From a virus: a stretch of DNA of 20,583 nt. The notes beneath the pieces were generated by a model. It was not told the origin of the DNA, searched no databases, and worked only from the letters and a program-made list of their open reading frames with translations. Below, piece after piece: positions 6,712-14,952 of this stretch. Position 1 is the first letter of the stretch. The number at the start of each line of letters is the position of its first letter. The DNA lies in IMG/VR virus record IMGVR_UViG_3300035698_028302, positions 1 through 20,583 of that record; one strand, 5' to 3'. The position numbers and the translations under genes were made by a program.

Positions 6712-7365
6712 TTAATTTACATTGAACATTGACATAAAATCTGTATTTCTATGCAAGATTTCGCTTGATCTTTCTGGCGTAACAATCAAGGGTCCTGTTC
6801 CTGTTGGTTTAATAAAGTCCGCATAAAAAAAAGATTTTGCTGCCGTGATAAACTTATCAATTACTGTGTCAAGATATCCATCTACTGTTTTATTTCCATC
6901 AGCATAAACAACCACTGTAAATAAAACATCTGAAATAAATTTAGATCCTCCGATTCCAAAGGCATCACTTGACGCACTCATAACCTCTACAGCGATTCTT
7001 GGATAAGAATCAATAGATAAGTCATCTCTTGGAAAATCTGCATGAATTTTATCACTTCCATAATCATAAGTAATTGTGTAAGCTCCTGTCTGCGCAGTTG
7101 TAAAAGTTATTTTTGTTTTTATTGTCGTGTCAAGAAAATCAGGATCATAAGTGTAATCTGTTCCATAAACTAAAGTATTTCCTCCTACCACAACAGATCT
7201 AATATTTTTAATATTTGTAACTACAATCAAATGGGTTTCGTCTGCATCAAAAGTACCTGTATCTGTGTCGGTTGTCACACCCCTCGTCGTGACAGAAAAA
7301 ATATCTTGATTTCTAATAAAATAAACTAATTCATCTTTAAAATTTTCAATTTGTAAACTTGCCAT
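6712..7365 (-). CDS. Tail terminator-like / neck protein with extra N-terminal beta domain (217 aa)
   Basis: The start is the ATG at 7363-7365 (MASLQIENFKDELVYFIRNQ), preceded by AAGAGGA at 6 bases; upstream in-frame TTG codons have no ribosome site. After a first helix comes an inserted beta region, residues about 25-105, with NIRSVVVGGNTLVYGTDYTY, KITFTTAQTGAYTITYDYG. The C-terminal part (PRIAVEVMSASSDAFGIGGS, ISDVLFTVVVYADGNKTVD, TVIDKFITAAKSFFY) fits tail terminator proteins that cap the finished tube and join it to the head. It is placed between the gp10-like gene and the tail tube gene, as expected. The beta insertion resembles those in the neighbouring neck proteins. Confidence 0.65.
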   Translation of the reverse strand: MASLQIENFKDELVYFIRNQDIFSVTTRGVTTDTDTGTFDADETHLIVVTNIKNIRSVVVGGNTLVYGTDYTYDPDFLDTTIKTKITFTTAQTGAYTITYDYGSDKIHADFPRDDLSIDSYPRIAVEVMSASSDAFGIGGSKFISDVLFTVVVYADGNKTVDGYLDTVIDKFITAAKSFFYADFIKPTGTGPLIVTPERSSEILHRNTDFMSMFNVN

Positions 7366-7399
7366 TTTTCCTCTTGGATTTTTATGCCTCTTGGCTTTT

Positions 7400-7473
7400 A
7401 TGTGCAAAGAATATTACTTAGAATATTGCCTCCCTGGTTTATCCTGCGCGCGAACTCCCCAGCAGTTGCACAT
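7400..7473 (-). ncRNA. GC-rich structured leader, possible cis-acting RNA
   Basis: An 8-bp perfect inverted repeat, ATGTGCAA (7466-7473) and TTGCACAT (7400-7407) on the minus strand, encloses 58 bases. Inside are CTGC...GCAG (4 bp) and an AATATT-CTAAGT-AATATT hairpin (6 bp). The enclosed part is conspicuously GC-rich against its surroundings (GGGGAGTTCGCGCGCAGG). If transcription begins about 20-25 bases after the TTTAAATA box, the outer stem would lie at the very 5' end of the RNA. It could be a cis-regulatory leader. No known riboswitch or tRNA is recognised. Confidence 0.35.
7414..7473 (-). CDS. Possible 19-codon leader peptide
   Basis: A short frame MCNCWGVRAQDKPGRQYSK starts 19 bases after the TTTAAATA box. 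It ends at TAA in the same frame as the downstream tail-terminator-like gene. Codons such as CGC GCG are unlike the AT-rich neighbours. It may be a leader peptide, a remnant of a longer N-terminus lost by a stop, or chance inside a structured RNA. There is only a weak GAGAT upstream. Confidence 0.25.
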   Translation of the reverse strand: MCNCWGVRAQDKPGRQYSK

Positions 7474-7480
7474 TGATTAG

Positions 7481-7510
7481 AAATCTCTTTTATATTTAAA
7501 CATTGATGTT
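7481..7510 (-). promoter_or_regulatory. Conserved 5' element, copy 2 (dyad TTAAACAT-CA-ATGTTTAA)
   Basis: The minus strand reads AACATCAATGTTTAAATATA followed by AAAGAGATTT, matching the elements at 1263-1291 and 19010-19038. Here the motif, with two preceding bases, forms a perfect 8-bp dyad with a 2-base centre, and it overlaps the stop codon of the intein-containing gene. The TTTAAATA box lies at 7493-7500. An archaeal promoter or operator for the tail genes is the likely role. Confidence 0.45.
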
Positions 7511-8777
7511 TAACTAACTACTTTGGATATTTCCTCAACAATTATATTTCTAAGTTTAGTATGAATTGTAGTTCGAATAAAAGGATTTGGCCGTGTTCCA
7601 GGATGCATCACTTTCTTCGCAAAGATCTCTTTTTTTCCTATCTTAAATTTCAATGACTTTTTATTTTTTGGAGTAATCAAATGTGGATTAGTATTGTGTG
7701 TTAAAATTCCATTAGCATAAAAAGAACTATTACCTTCTAAACTAAGATTATAAATTATTGACTTATTCATTTCAACTTTCTTTATACTCTCAATTTTTTC
7801 CATAAGAAACTCTTCAAATTGTTCTCTTGTATTTTTTCCATACCCATATTTATTGTGAAATCCAAGATGACATTTTTGACAAAGGGTAATTCCATTATCA
7901 ATATCCCCTGCTTGCTTTGGAAATTTATCTACTGAATTTAAATGATGTGCATTCAATCTTGCTTTTCTCCCCATATCCCCACAAATCTGACAAGTCCAAT
8001 TATCTCTTTTAAAAACATTTCTTGCAAATTCTTTGGATTGAGGAATTCCAATATATTTTCCCCTAAAATATCCCCCTTTCCACTGATGATTTTTCCCCCC
8101 AAGTTGATGTAATCCTTGCTTTTTTTTTGTTTCTTTAGATAAATTCCAATGCTTCCCTTTAGAATAATCATGACGAGAGTATTTATGATAACATTTCTGT
8201 GAACAATATTTTGCTCCATATTTTATTCTTGAGGGATTAACATAAAATTCTTTTCCACATCTACAGTTAAGTTTAATTTTTTCTTTTGTTCTTTCTTTAT
8301 TTCTTTTAGCTAAATCCTGTCTTTTTACCATATTTTTTTTATTACATCTCCTTTTTTCAAATCTCTCGCTTTCTTCCATCCATTACTTGTCCAAATTGGA
8401 TGATCTTCTGTGACCTCTAATTTTCTATTTTTTATTTTGATTATTATTTTTTTTATTGGATATCCTATTTCTAATCTTTCTTTTTGAATTATTTTTTTGT
8501 ATTCTTTTCCAGTCCAAATTAACTCTCCAATTTTCAAATCCTTTAATTTTTTCTTCCCTTCCTTTGTTTTAATAATAATACTATCTTTAAAAAAGCATCC
8601 AAATTCAACAAATTTTCCATAATCAACCATCCAAATAAGAAGGCCTTTCTCGGTTGATTTTACTTTAATAGAATTAGCTAATCTTCCTGAATCTACTGGT
8701 GCAGCCAAGAAGAGTTCATTTTGCATTCTTCTTGCAATACTTGGAAGTGCTGCGTCAAGTAATTTTTGGATATCCAT
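7510..8777 (-). CDS. HK97 gp10-type tail-completion protein interrupted by an out-of-frame intein
   Basis: The two outer parts together form a 120-residue protein of the HK97 gp10 family, which joins tail to head. The N-part is residues 1-60 (IARRMQNELFLAAPVDSGRL, then VDYGKFVEFG). The C-part has 60 residues (TNPHLITPKNKKSLKFKIGK, then IFAKKVMHPGTRPNPFIRTT). Rejoined, they restore the motif VEFG-TNPH that I recall as characteristic of the family. Between them is an intein with an HNH endonuclease domain. The first frame runs 8777-8325 (150 aa, stop TAA). The rest is in the -1 frame to 7510. A -1 slip at A8 (8340-8333) gives complement(8334-8777) joined to complement(7510-8334), 422 aa. Alternatively an ATG at 8329-8331, overlapping the first stop by 7 bases, starts a separate C-terminal polypeptide that could splice in trans. 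A sequencing or real indel is also possible. The start overlaps the previous stop (TAATG). Confidence 0.8.
7693..8597 (-). other. Intein with HNH homing endonuclease domain (about 302 aa after frame correction)
   Basis: The splice junctions are clear. Cys at 8595-8597 opens block A (CFFKDSIIIKTKEGKKKLKD). Block B is LEVTEDHPIWTSNGWKKARD with the T-x-x-H motif. The C-terminal blocks are IIYNLSLEGNSSFYANGILT and H-N (Asn at 7693-7695), followed by Thr as the +1 extein residue. Between them lies a Cys4 zinc-finger-like segment (CRCGKEF ... YCSQKC). A NUMOD3-like stretch follows (GKHWNLSKETKKKQGLHQLG). Last is an HNH domain: TCQIC, LNAHHLN, DIDNGITLCQKCH. All splicing and nuclease residues are present; only the frame is interrupted, at the A8 run after block B. 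The intein spans 905 bases, one short of a whole number of codons. Confidence 0.9.
8334..8340 (-). promoter_or_regulatory. Slippery heptamer A AAA AAA at the intein frame break
   Basis: The zero frame reads GTA ATA AAA AAA ATA TGG TAA. The heptamer A AAA AAA is in the correct register for -1 slippage, and a slip continues into NMVKRQDLAKRN of the nuclease-containing frame. It is the same heptamer as in the tail chaperone gene. Polymerase or sequencing slippage on A8 is an alternative. Confidence 0.5.
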
Positions 8778-9391
8778 TATATTCTATAAAGAAGTACAGT
8801 CAAGAACATAGAATCCCCTGCAAACATTCTTTCACTAATTGTGTCGATTCGGTACACAATTGAATTATGGGTTATCTTATCATATTTGTTAAGAGTTTGG
8901 GAATAAATTGCATACATTCTTGCATCTGCTCCTTCGCTAAGTCCAGATTTATTAAGAGAATATTTTGTGTCTGCATTTCCAAAGCAGACTACTATGTCTT
9001 CATCTGTTCCGTCGGTATAAGTTTTACTTCCATCTACATTGCCTGGGGTCATAGTGACAGGAGTTCTTGTTACGCTGATTCCAAAGTCTGTTAATGGGCC
9101 GTTCTCAAAGTCACTATTCCCACTTATTGTTGCTGCACCGACTCCCTCAAAATAATTAATAATAATATTTTGATCGTCGTAAACTGGAATCAAGAAAGTG
9201 ATTGTTGAACTTGCATCTAAATGTGAAATTGTAAAATCAGTATCTTTTATTAAAACCCTCGAAGAGAAAACCAATAGACCATTTGTTTGTGTTAATTGTG
9301 TATTAACTAAAGTTAAAACTCTACTTGTATCACCATCAGAACCAGTGCATTCACTTCCCGTTCTATTTTCAGTTTTTACTGCGATTGCCAT
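8777..9391 (-). CDS. Neck / head-closure-like protein (204 aa)
   Basis: Start and stop overlap neighbours by single bases (TAATG at both ends), so translation is coupled. Residues about 14-85 form a beta pattern (RVLTLVNTQLTQTNGLLVFS, DFTISHLDASSTITFLIPVY, NIIINYFEG). This resembles the insertion in the tail-terminator-like protein and part of the adaptor. The C-terminus (THNSIVYRIDTISERMFAGD, then MFLTVLLYRI) resembles small head-closure or stopper proteins, which end in an 'xxYRIxxVxxxxxxxxxxxLxL' beta hairpin. Position just before the gp10-like gene fits a neck component. The family assignment is tentative. Confidence 0.5.
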   Translation of the reverse strand: MAIAVKTENRTGSECTGSDGDTSRVLTLVNTQLTQTNGLLVFSSRVLIKDTDFTISHLDASSTITFLIPVYDDQNIIINYFEGVGAATISGNSDFENGPLTDFGISVTRTPVTMTPGNVDGSKTYTDGTDEDIVVCFGNADTKYSLNKSGLSEGADARMYAIYSQTLNKYDKITHNSIVYRIDTISERMFAGDSMFLTVLLYRI

Positions 9392-12300
9392 TAAATTTCA
9401 CCCCATCCATCTGAGCAATAATCCCATCTTGATTTATCTTCATTATAACATCTTGTTTGTTTTCCCCCACTTAATCCACCAGGACATTCTTGAATTATTC
9501 CCTTAATTAAACATTGATATTCTTTAACAAGTTCAACATTATTTAATGATTCAAGATGTTCAATTCTATTTTTTAAATTATCATTTTCTTGTTTTAGTTC
9601 ATAAAGAGCTTGTTCATGTTTAGCCAAAATATCTGAAATTGAAACCCCCTCTGATTCTTGTAATTCATAAGTAGATTCTTCTTTTCCAAAAAGTTTTCTA
9701 TTCTCCGTTGAAGTTTTTATTTTAACAATATTTGTTATAACATTTGGGCTCATTAGATTATGTCTTATTTTTCCATCTTTATCAATTAACTCCGACGCTG
9801 GTTTGATATAATCCCAAACACTTCCCCATTCAGATTTCCAAACTGATGTTCTTGTTATATAATCATCAGCAGAAACCGTTCCTTTAAACCATGCAAAATC
9901 TTCTGAAATTTGGGTATCTCCTATACTAAAATTAGAATTAGCATCTACATAAAAACCATCCTGATCTAAGAAAACTGTTGCCGTGCAATTTCCATAAGTT
10001 TGATCCTCACAAAAATCAAATTCAATTGTGTAATTCCATTTAGTAATCAAAAAAGAAGCATCACTCGTATCAATTACCCCAAAATCAAAAAAGGAATTAT
10101 CTGTTGAAGTTTCAATAACAGATATTGAAGGTGAATAAAAATCAGCAATAATTAAATTGCTTGTAGAGTTTGTACCAACTACTAATTTTTCAGATAAATT
10201 TGTTAAATAAATTGTATCTCCAAGACGGCTCCATTTATTGTCTCCCCCACCTGCAACACTAAATGTTTGCATTGTTAATCTCGAAGAGTTTGGAACTAAT
10301 TGTTCATTTGGTTCAATAGTTATTTGATCTTTTATTACCATTCTTATTTTATCCCCCACAGCTAATGATAAAGGTTTAGTAATTGCCATATAACCACTAA
10401 TTGTAGGATTTGTTTCTCTAAGATACTCTTGAGAAAATGCTCCATCTACCTCAACAAATCCTGAACCTGTGTCTCTTTGTAAAGCTAATCTCGGCGCACC
10501 TCTTGCCCCCCCTATTGTATTAACAATTTCAACACTTGCTTCAGCAGTTATAACATAAACTCCCTCTACAACAATCTCAACATTTTCTGGATTAACTGAC
10601 TCTGAATGGATATAATAATCTGAATCTTCTATTTCTTCTGAATCTAATTCAATAACTTGATCTAAATTTGTAATTGTCATTGAACTTGAGGCCTTACCAT
10701 GAAATATTGCATGAACAAAATCTAAGTCAGAACCCCCCCCACTATAAATTTGAATCTCAACTACTCCATTTGTTCTGTTTACTAAAGTCACTCCTGATCC
10801 TGTAAAATTAAGTTGCGTTGCTAAATTAATTACCTCTGTTCCATCCGAGATATTTATTCCTGAAATTCCTCCTCCACTTCCACATGCAATAAATTCTAAA
10901 CCAGTTTCACTTGAATTAACTGCTACACATTTTCCAGATTTTCCAACATAAGAACTTGGAGTATCTGAGATATTTAAGAATCCCTCAAACTCTCCATTTA
11001 TTACTGCTAAATAAGAATATTCAACCCACCAACTTACTTGACAATAACCCGCACCTCCCGCAGTTTTAGTATATGCTGTTAAAGTATCTCCATCAGAAAA
11101 ATCAAGATCACAAGTATTAGTCTCTGTATTCCCTGTCATTAAAACACTACAAGCAGCGTCTACACTATTAACTCTCATCGTAACATTTGTGCTAGTTCCT
11201 GCTGTCTGACAAGATAATCCTATCTTTTTAATCGTTCCATCATAAGCCATTGTTGGACCTTTCTGTGCATTTGCACCATTACCAAATGCCCACTCATAAG
11301 AATTATCATTCAATATTGAATTTTCCTCTGCCCACATTAATTCTCTGAAGGTTATTGTGCTTGTAACTTCTGCACCCCCGCTAATTAATTGATTTACAGT
11401 TTCATTCAACCATGTATTATTTAAGAACATAGTATTTGTGTCATTATATAGTTCTGGAGAACTACCTACTTTTCCAACTCCACTTCCTCCAAAAGATGAA
11501 GAACTTATACAAGAAGAATTACCAAGTAAAACTTCATCTCCATTACAAGCAGTTGAAGCATTTGTATCTGAGGTAGTTCCATTTAAATATTGGATTCCCC
11601 CCTCACCAGAAACATTCAAATATTCTAAGATTAAAGAGAATGAATTATTTAATGTTTTTTCGTTTGGCTCTGTAGTAATTATATCTTTTATGGTTATTCT
11701 AATTATATCTCCTGTACTTAAATCCTCATAAATTGTTTTAGATAAATGAGCACCAAGATTTTTTGTTTCACGAATATAGTCTCTGGAAACTGCACCATCA
11801 ATATCAGCAAATCCTGTTCCAGTATCTTTCTGAATTGTCATTATTGGCCCACCACGTGTTCCCCCTGTTGTATCTACAGAATAAATTGATCCCTCTGCTG
11901 ATATTTTATACAATCCATCTCTAAGCACTGTAACTTGCCCTTTATTAATTGATGTACTATGTGAATAATAATCTGTGTTCTCTCTTTTTTCTATTCCTAA
12001 AAATACTTCTGTTTGAACATTTGTAACCTTTTGTTCTTCATTATTATAAGCCTCAAATAATGCGTAAGTAAAATTAACCGGCGTTCCTGTAGCAGTTCCT
12101 CCAGAAATATTAATTAAAACTCCTGAACTCGAATTTATCATATCAACTCCACTTCCAACGATTGTGAGATTTGTTGCTAACTGAACTAATCCTGAATTAT
12201 TCAAAATATTAATTCCACTTTGATAATTTGTTAATTTTAAATCTATTGAATCATTTATCCATGAACCATTAACAGATAAAGATTTATTTTCTGTTCCACT

Positions 12301-14115
12301 GATTATTATCGAACCATCTGGAGAGAAAGCATCTTTTAAATAAGCAATTAATATTGCAAGTTTGCTTCCAACAAATCCTATTGTTGATTGATCTGGGTCT
12401 GCGCTAATTGTTGTTCCTGAAATCTCAATACCCTCTCCTCCAGTATAAGCAGTTCCTCCAGAGAAAATTACCCAACTATCACCTCCAGGAAAAGTATATC
12501 CAGCATTATTATCAAGATTAAGTAATGCCCACCCTGAACTCGGAGACTCGAATGTCCAATCTGTCCCATTGTATTCTGTAATATTATCTTCATATCCCGT
12601 CCAATTTCCAGCCCCAACAGAAGTAACAACATATCTATCTCCAAGAGTCGGAGCACCTGGTTCAGTATTTGTGAAGTTTAAAACTGGATCTTTCCAAGTT
12701 AATCCTGTCACTAGATCATCAACATATTTCTTTCTAACTGCTTGGTTGTCTGTTGTTGGATTTGCATTAGCAAGAACTGGAATCTGTAAAAATGTCTTTA
12801 CTCCATCTATTGATTCTGTTCCATTAATATGAACCACTGAATCATTTAGATTTGTTATTTGAGTGTCTGTATAAGTATTTGCTAACGCTGTTTGATTGTG
12901 TGCCCATGTAGCATAAGTTGAATTATAAGTTGAATTAAATCCAGCATCTAAACCTACATCTATTGAAGAAGAATTAAATTCTGTCATATTTATAGTTAAA
13001 TTTTTCTGAGTATCTGTACCTGAAACAATAATCATATCATCTTGGCTTTCAAGCGAATGAATAGGAATATTTAGTAAATCTAAAAGATTATTTCTTATAA
13101 CAAATGTAGAGACATTATAAGCAATTGTTAATAAATCTCCCTCAAATTTAAGCCCATCATTTGCTTTTATTTGAACACTAATATTTGTTCCATCTGAGAT
13201 TAAAATACCATTTCCTGAAGATAAACTTATGTTAGATGTTCCTGAATCAATGCAAGTCCCGTCAGAAAAACACATTTGATTAACATCATTCAAATTATTA
13301 TCATCCATTGAACCATCAGATTCTGAAACCCAATCCCCTTTCATAATTAAACTTGAAATATTAGCACCTTCAAAAACAACATAATCAGACTTATTTAATG
13401 TTTGGTCGAAAGGATTATAAATCTCCCAACTATTTTTACAATCTTCTGGAGAACCTAAACATAACTCAACTGTATGAACAGATGATAAATCAAAGAACTC
13501 ATGTCCTTCACCGTAAGCATCACCTGACATATTCAAAAGTACGACCTTCAACTCATTCAAAGTTAAATCTTCTCCAGATAACAATGTTTGAATATTTAAT
13601 GTTGTATTTACTGAATTTAATTTATCTGTTTCATTATACCTTTGGTCTGTTTTATTTAACTTTAAATCATCTAAAGCAGAATAATTTCCATCAATATCAA
13701 TTCTTAATTCGGCTTCACTTTCTGTTCTATTTCCTGAAATCATATCAACTATATTTTGCATTGTAAACATATTAGTAATTTTTAAGAATATTGAATCTAC
13801 CCAACTTGCTAAAGAATTATTATATACAACATCTTGAGAATCAACATAACTTTTGTTTGGATAAAGTTCATCTGTTAAAGTTTGATTAAAACTAAGGTTT
13901 CCTCCTACACCCCCTTCAATAATTGTTAACATCGAACCACATGTGCCTGTTGAATCATCGCATAAATAATCTCCATAAAAATATGCTCCATTTGTAATAT
14001 TATATCTATCTCTGAGATTAATGTTTGCACTTGGATCAAAGTCTGCACTAACAAAAAGGCAAGAAAACATTAATAAAAATAATATCATTAAAGTTGGCTT
14101 TAATTTAGATTTCAT
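9391..14115 (-). CDS. Giant secreted fibre-like surface protein (1574 aa)
   Basis: The start is the ATG in an ATGA overlap with the adaptor gene. It gives a clear Sec signal peptide: MKSKLK, then a hydrophobic core (LMILFLLMFSCLFVSA), then DFDPS. The mature protein is rich in N-x-S/T sequons (NLS, NKT, NGT, NSS, NWT). Around residues 455-540 it has a phage fibre-type unit (TDNQAVRKKYVDDLVTGLTW, APTLGDRYVV, NWTGYEDNITEYNGTDWTFE) like DUF2793-type tail-fibre domains. Two copies of a jelly-roll-like module lie at about 634-836 and 1082-1287. Near the C-terminus is a coiled coil (DILAKHEQALYELKQENDNL), then a four-Cys domain ending YCSDGWGEI. No C-terminal membrane anchor is seen. It is inferred to be an exported adhesin or glycosylated fibre. 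Its place inside the neck cluster is odd for a Sec-exported protein. Confidence 0.8.
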   Translation of the reverse strand: MKSKLKPTLMILFLLMFSCLFVSADFDPSANINLRDRYNITNGAYFYGDYLCDDSTGTCGSMLTIIEGGVGGNLSFNQTLTDELYPNKSYVDSQDVVYNNSLASWVDSIFLKITNMFTMQNIVDMISGNRTESEAELRIDIDGNYSALDDLKLNKTDQRYNETDKLNSVNTTLNIQTLLSGEDLTLNELKVVLLNMSGDAYGEGHEFFDLSSVHTVELCLGSPEDCKNSWEIYNPFDQTLNKSDYVVFEGANISSLIMKGDWVSESDGSMDDNNLNDVNQMCFSDGTCIDSGTSNISLSSGNGILISDGTNISVQIKANDGLKFEGDLLTIAYNVSTFVIRNNLLDLLNIPIHSLESQDDMIIVSGTDTQKNLTINMTEFNSSSIDVGLDAGFNSTYNSTYATWAHNQTALANTYTDTQITNLNDSVVHINGTESIDGVKTFLQIPVLANANPTTDNQAVRKKYVDDLVTGLTWKDPVLNFTNTEPGAPTLGDRYVVTSVGAGNWTGYEDNITEYNGTDWTFESPSSGWALLNLDNNAGYTFPGGDSWVIFSGGTAYTGGEGIEISGTTISADPDQSTIGFVGSKLAILIAYLKDAFSPDGSIIISGTENKSLSVNGSWINDSIDLKLTNYQSGINILNNSGLVQLATNLTIVGSGVDMINSSSGVLINISGGTATGTPVNFTYALFEAYNNEEQKVTNVQTEVFLGIEKRENTDYYSHSTSINKGQVTVLRDGLYKISAEGSIYSVDTTGGTRGGPIMTIQKDTGTGFADIDGAVSRDYIRETKNLGAHLSKTIYEDLSTGDIIRITIKDIITTEPNEKTLNNSFSLILEYLNVSGEGGIQYLNGTTSDTNASTACNGDEVLLGNSSCISSSSFGGSGVGKVGSSPELYNDTNTMFLNNTWLNETVNQLISGGAEVTSTITFRELMWAEENSILNDNSYEWAFGNGANAQKGPTMAYDGTIKKIGLSCQTAGTSTNVTMRVNSVDAACSVLMTGNTETNTCDLDFSDGDTLTAYTKTAGGAGYCQVSWWVEYSYLAVINGEFEGFLNISDTPSSYVGKSGKCVAVNSSETGLEFIACGSGGGISGINISDGTEVINLATQLNFTGSGVTLVNRTNGVVEIQIYSGGGSDLDFVHAIFHGKASSSMTITNLDQVIELDSEEIEDSDYYIHSESVNPENVEIVVEGVYVITAEASVEIVNTIGGARGAPRLALQRDTGSGFVEVDGAFSQEYLRETNPTISGYMAITKPLSLAVGDKIRMVIKDQITIEPNEQLVPNSSRLTMQTFSVAGGGDNKWSRLGDTIYLTNLSEKLVVGTNSTSNLIIADFYSPSISVIETSTDNSFFDFGVIDTSDASFLITKWNYTIEFDFCEDQTYGNCTATVFLDQDGFYVDANSNFSIGDTQISEDFAWFKGTVSADDYITRTSVWKSEWGSVWDYIKPASELIDKDGKIRHNLMSPNVITNIVKIKTSTENRKLFGKEESTYELQESEGVSISDILAKHEQALYELKQENDNLKNRIEHLESLNNVELVKEYQCLIKGIIQECPGGLSGGKQTRCYNEDKSRWDYCSDGWGEI
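10255..10870 (-). repeat. Jelly-roll module, copy 2, in the 1574-aa protein
   Basis: This encodes residues about 1082-1287: NISDGTEVINLATQLNFTGS, then DSDYYIHSESVNPENVEIVV, GGARGAPRLALQRDTGSGFV and EYLRETNPTISG. It aligns with copy 1 through shared landmarks: LAT-L-GSGV, DYY-HS-S-N, GG-RG-P-Q-DTG-GF-DGA-S, YIRET/YLRET, and GD-IR-IKD-I-T-EPNE. The fold looks like a C1q/TNF-type jelly roll. Confidence 0.8.
11606..12215 (-). repeat. Jelly-roll module, copy 1, in the 1574-aa protein
   Basis: This encodes residues about 634-836: INILNNSGLVQLATNLTIVG, NTDYYSHSTSINKGQVTVLR, GGTRGGPIMTIQKDTGTGFA, DGAVSRDYIRETKNLG and GDIIRITIKDIITTEPNEKT. It is clearly homologous to copy 2 but diverged, so the duplication is not recent. 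Confidence 0.8.
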
Positions 14116-14951
14116 CTTATACATGGCCTTGGCTTGATCATATCCATGAGTCTGTCTCTCTCTCGAATTAATTGGGTTGCTGTCTCTCTCCATTGGGTAT
14201 AAGGCTCCCCCTTTTGAACTTGAAACTCTGTTAAGTTATATCCTACTATGTCCGTCGCTGATTCTCCAACAATTCTTGCAACCAATGCAATTGATGCCAC
14301 AATATTCATAAGTTTTGTAAAATTTGCATTTATTTCTAATTTTACAACAGTGCTTCCTGACTCGTGCGCCAAAACTAATTGATCAACTACAATTGCTCCT
14401 GCTCCTGGTGTTGCATTAATTTGAGCAACTTCTTTGTTTCCATCCATTCCATAAATTTCAACCCAATCCTCGTCTGCAAAACCTGTAGTTGAATCCAATA
14501 CAATACTCACATCTGTCCCTGCAACTTCTGCTGCACTTGTCGTTGAACTCGTCGAACTTTCATTTAGCCAACCATAAAGATATTTAACAACTATGGCCTG
14601 ATGTTTATTTTTGAATACGCTATTTGTTAATGCTTGAGTTGTATCTAATTCTATTTTTCCACTTTCTTTATATACATGCAAATAAGCAGGATCTTCTGTG
14701 TCTCCATCAATTTTTAAGGCCCTAACAGCTAAGACAGGATTATAGTCTGTGAATATTCTTATTGTTCCGTTTCCGTCGAGAATATCAATTCTTTGTGTTG
14801 GAGTAAAAACTGTATTAAACCTTCTTGGAATTTGTGCTTCAACTTCTGTGATTGTGCTTCCTACATCAGCGTCGCTTATTTGCGTGATTGCTATTCCACA
14901 AGTTCTTCTTACACTTGCAACCGTAATATATGTTCCGTCTCCTGTAGCCAT
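14112..14951 (-). CDS. Head-tail adaptor (connector)-like protein (279 aa)
   Basis: ATG is preceded by AGGA at 8 bases. The N-terminus reads YITVASVRRTCGIAITQISD, followed by a helix with ITEVEAQIPRRFNTVF and a beta segment (RIDILDGNGTIRIFTDYNPV). This is the plan of phage head-tail adaptor proteins that dock on the portal. Residues about 130-205 are an inserted beta domain (DVSIVLDSTTGFADEDWVEI, GAIVVDQLVLAHESGSTVV). The C-terminal helices (NFTKLMNIVASIALVARIVG ... TQLIRERDRLMDMIK) fit the helical end of this family. The stop overlaps the ATG of the 1574-aa gene as ATGA. The adaptor role is inferred from fold pattern and place among neck genes. Confidence 0.65.
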   Translation of the reverse strand: MATGDGTYITVASVRRTCGIAITQISDADVGSTITEVEAQIPRRFNTVFTPTQRIDILDGNGTIRIFTDYNPVLAVRALKIDGDTEDPAYLHVYKESGKIELDTTQALTNSVFKNKHQAIVVKYLYGWLNESSTSSTTSAAEVAGTDVSIVLDSTTGFADEDWVEIYGMDGNKEVAQINATPGAGAIVVDQLVLAHESGSTVVKLEINANFTKLMNIVASIALVARIVGESATDIVGYNLTEFQVQKGEPYTQWRETATQLIRERDRLMDMIKPRPCIR

Positions 14952-14952
14952 T

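Noticed and set aside
7440-7480. GTTCG-containing GC-rich patch considered as a tRNA
   Set aside because: No acceptor stem, D arm or anticodon arm can be drawn around it. The outer stem is 8 bp with the wrong internal layout.
7953-8219. Second minus-strand frame of 88 codons inside the intein
   Set aside because: It overlaps the HNH-encoding frame, which has clear catalytic motifs. This frame has none.
11575-11600. Another CAATATTTAAAT match to the conserved 5' element
   Set aside because: It encodes Gln-Tyr-Leu-Asn inside the 1574-aa gene, with no GAGG nearby and no gene start, so it is a chance match.
13398-13766. Plus-strand open frame of 122 codons
   Set aside because: It lies opposite the 1574-aa gene, is Leu/His/Tyr-rich low-complexity sequence and has no ribosome site. 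It is a shadow of the minus-strand gene.
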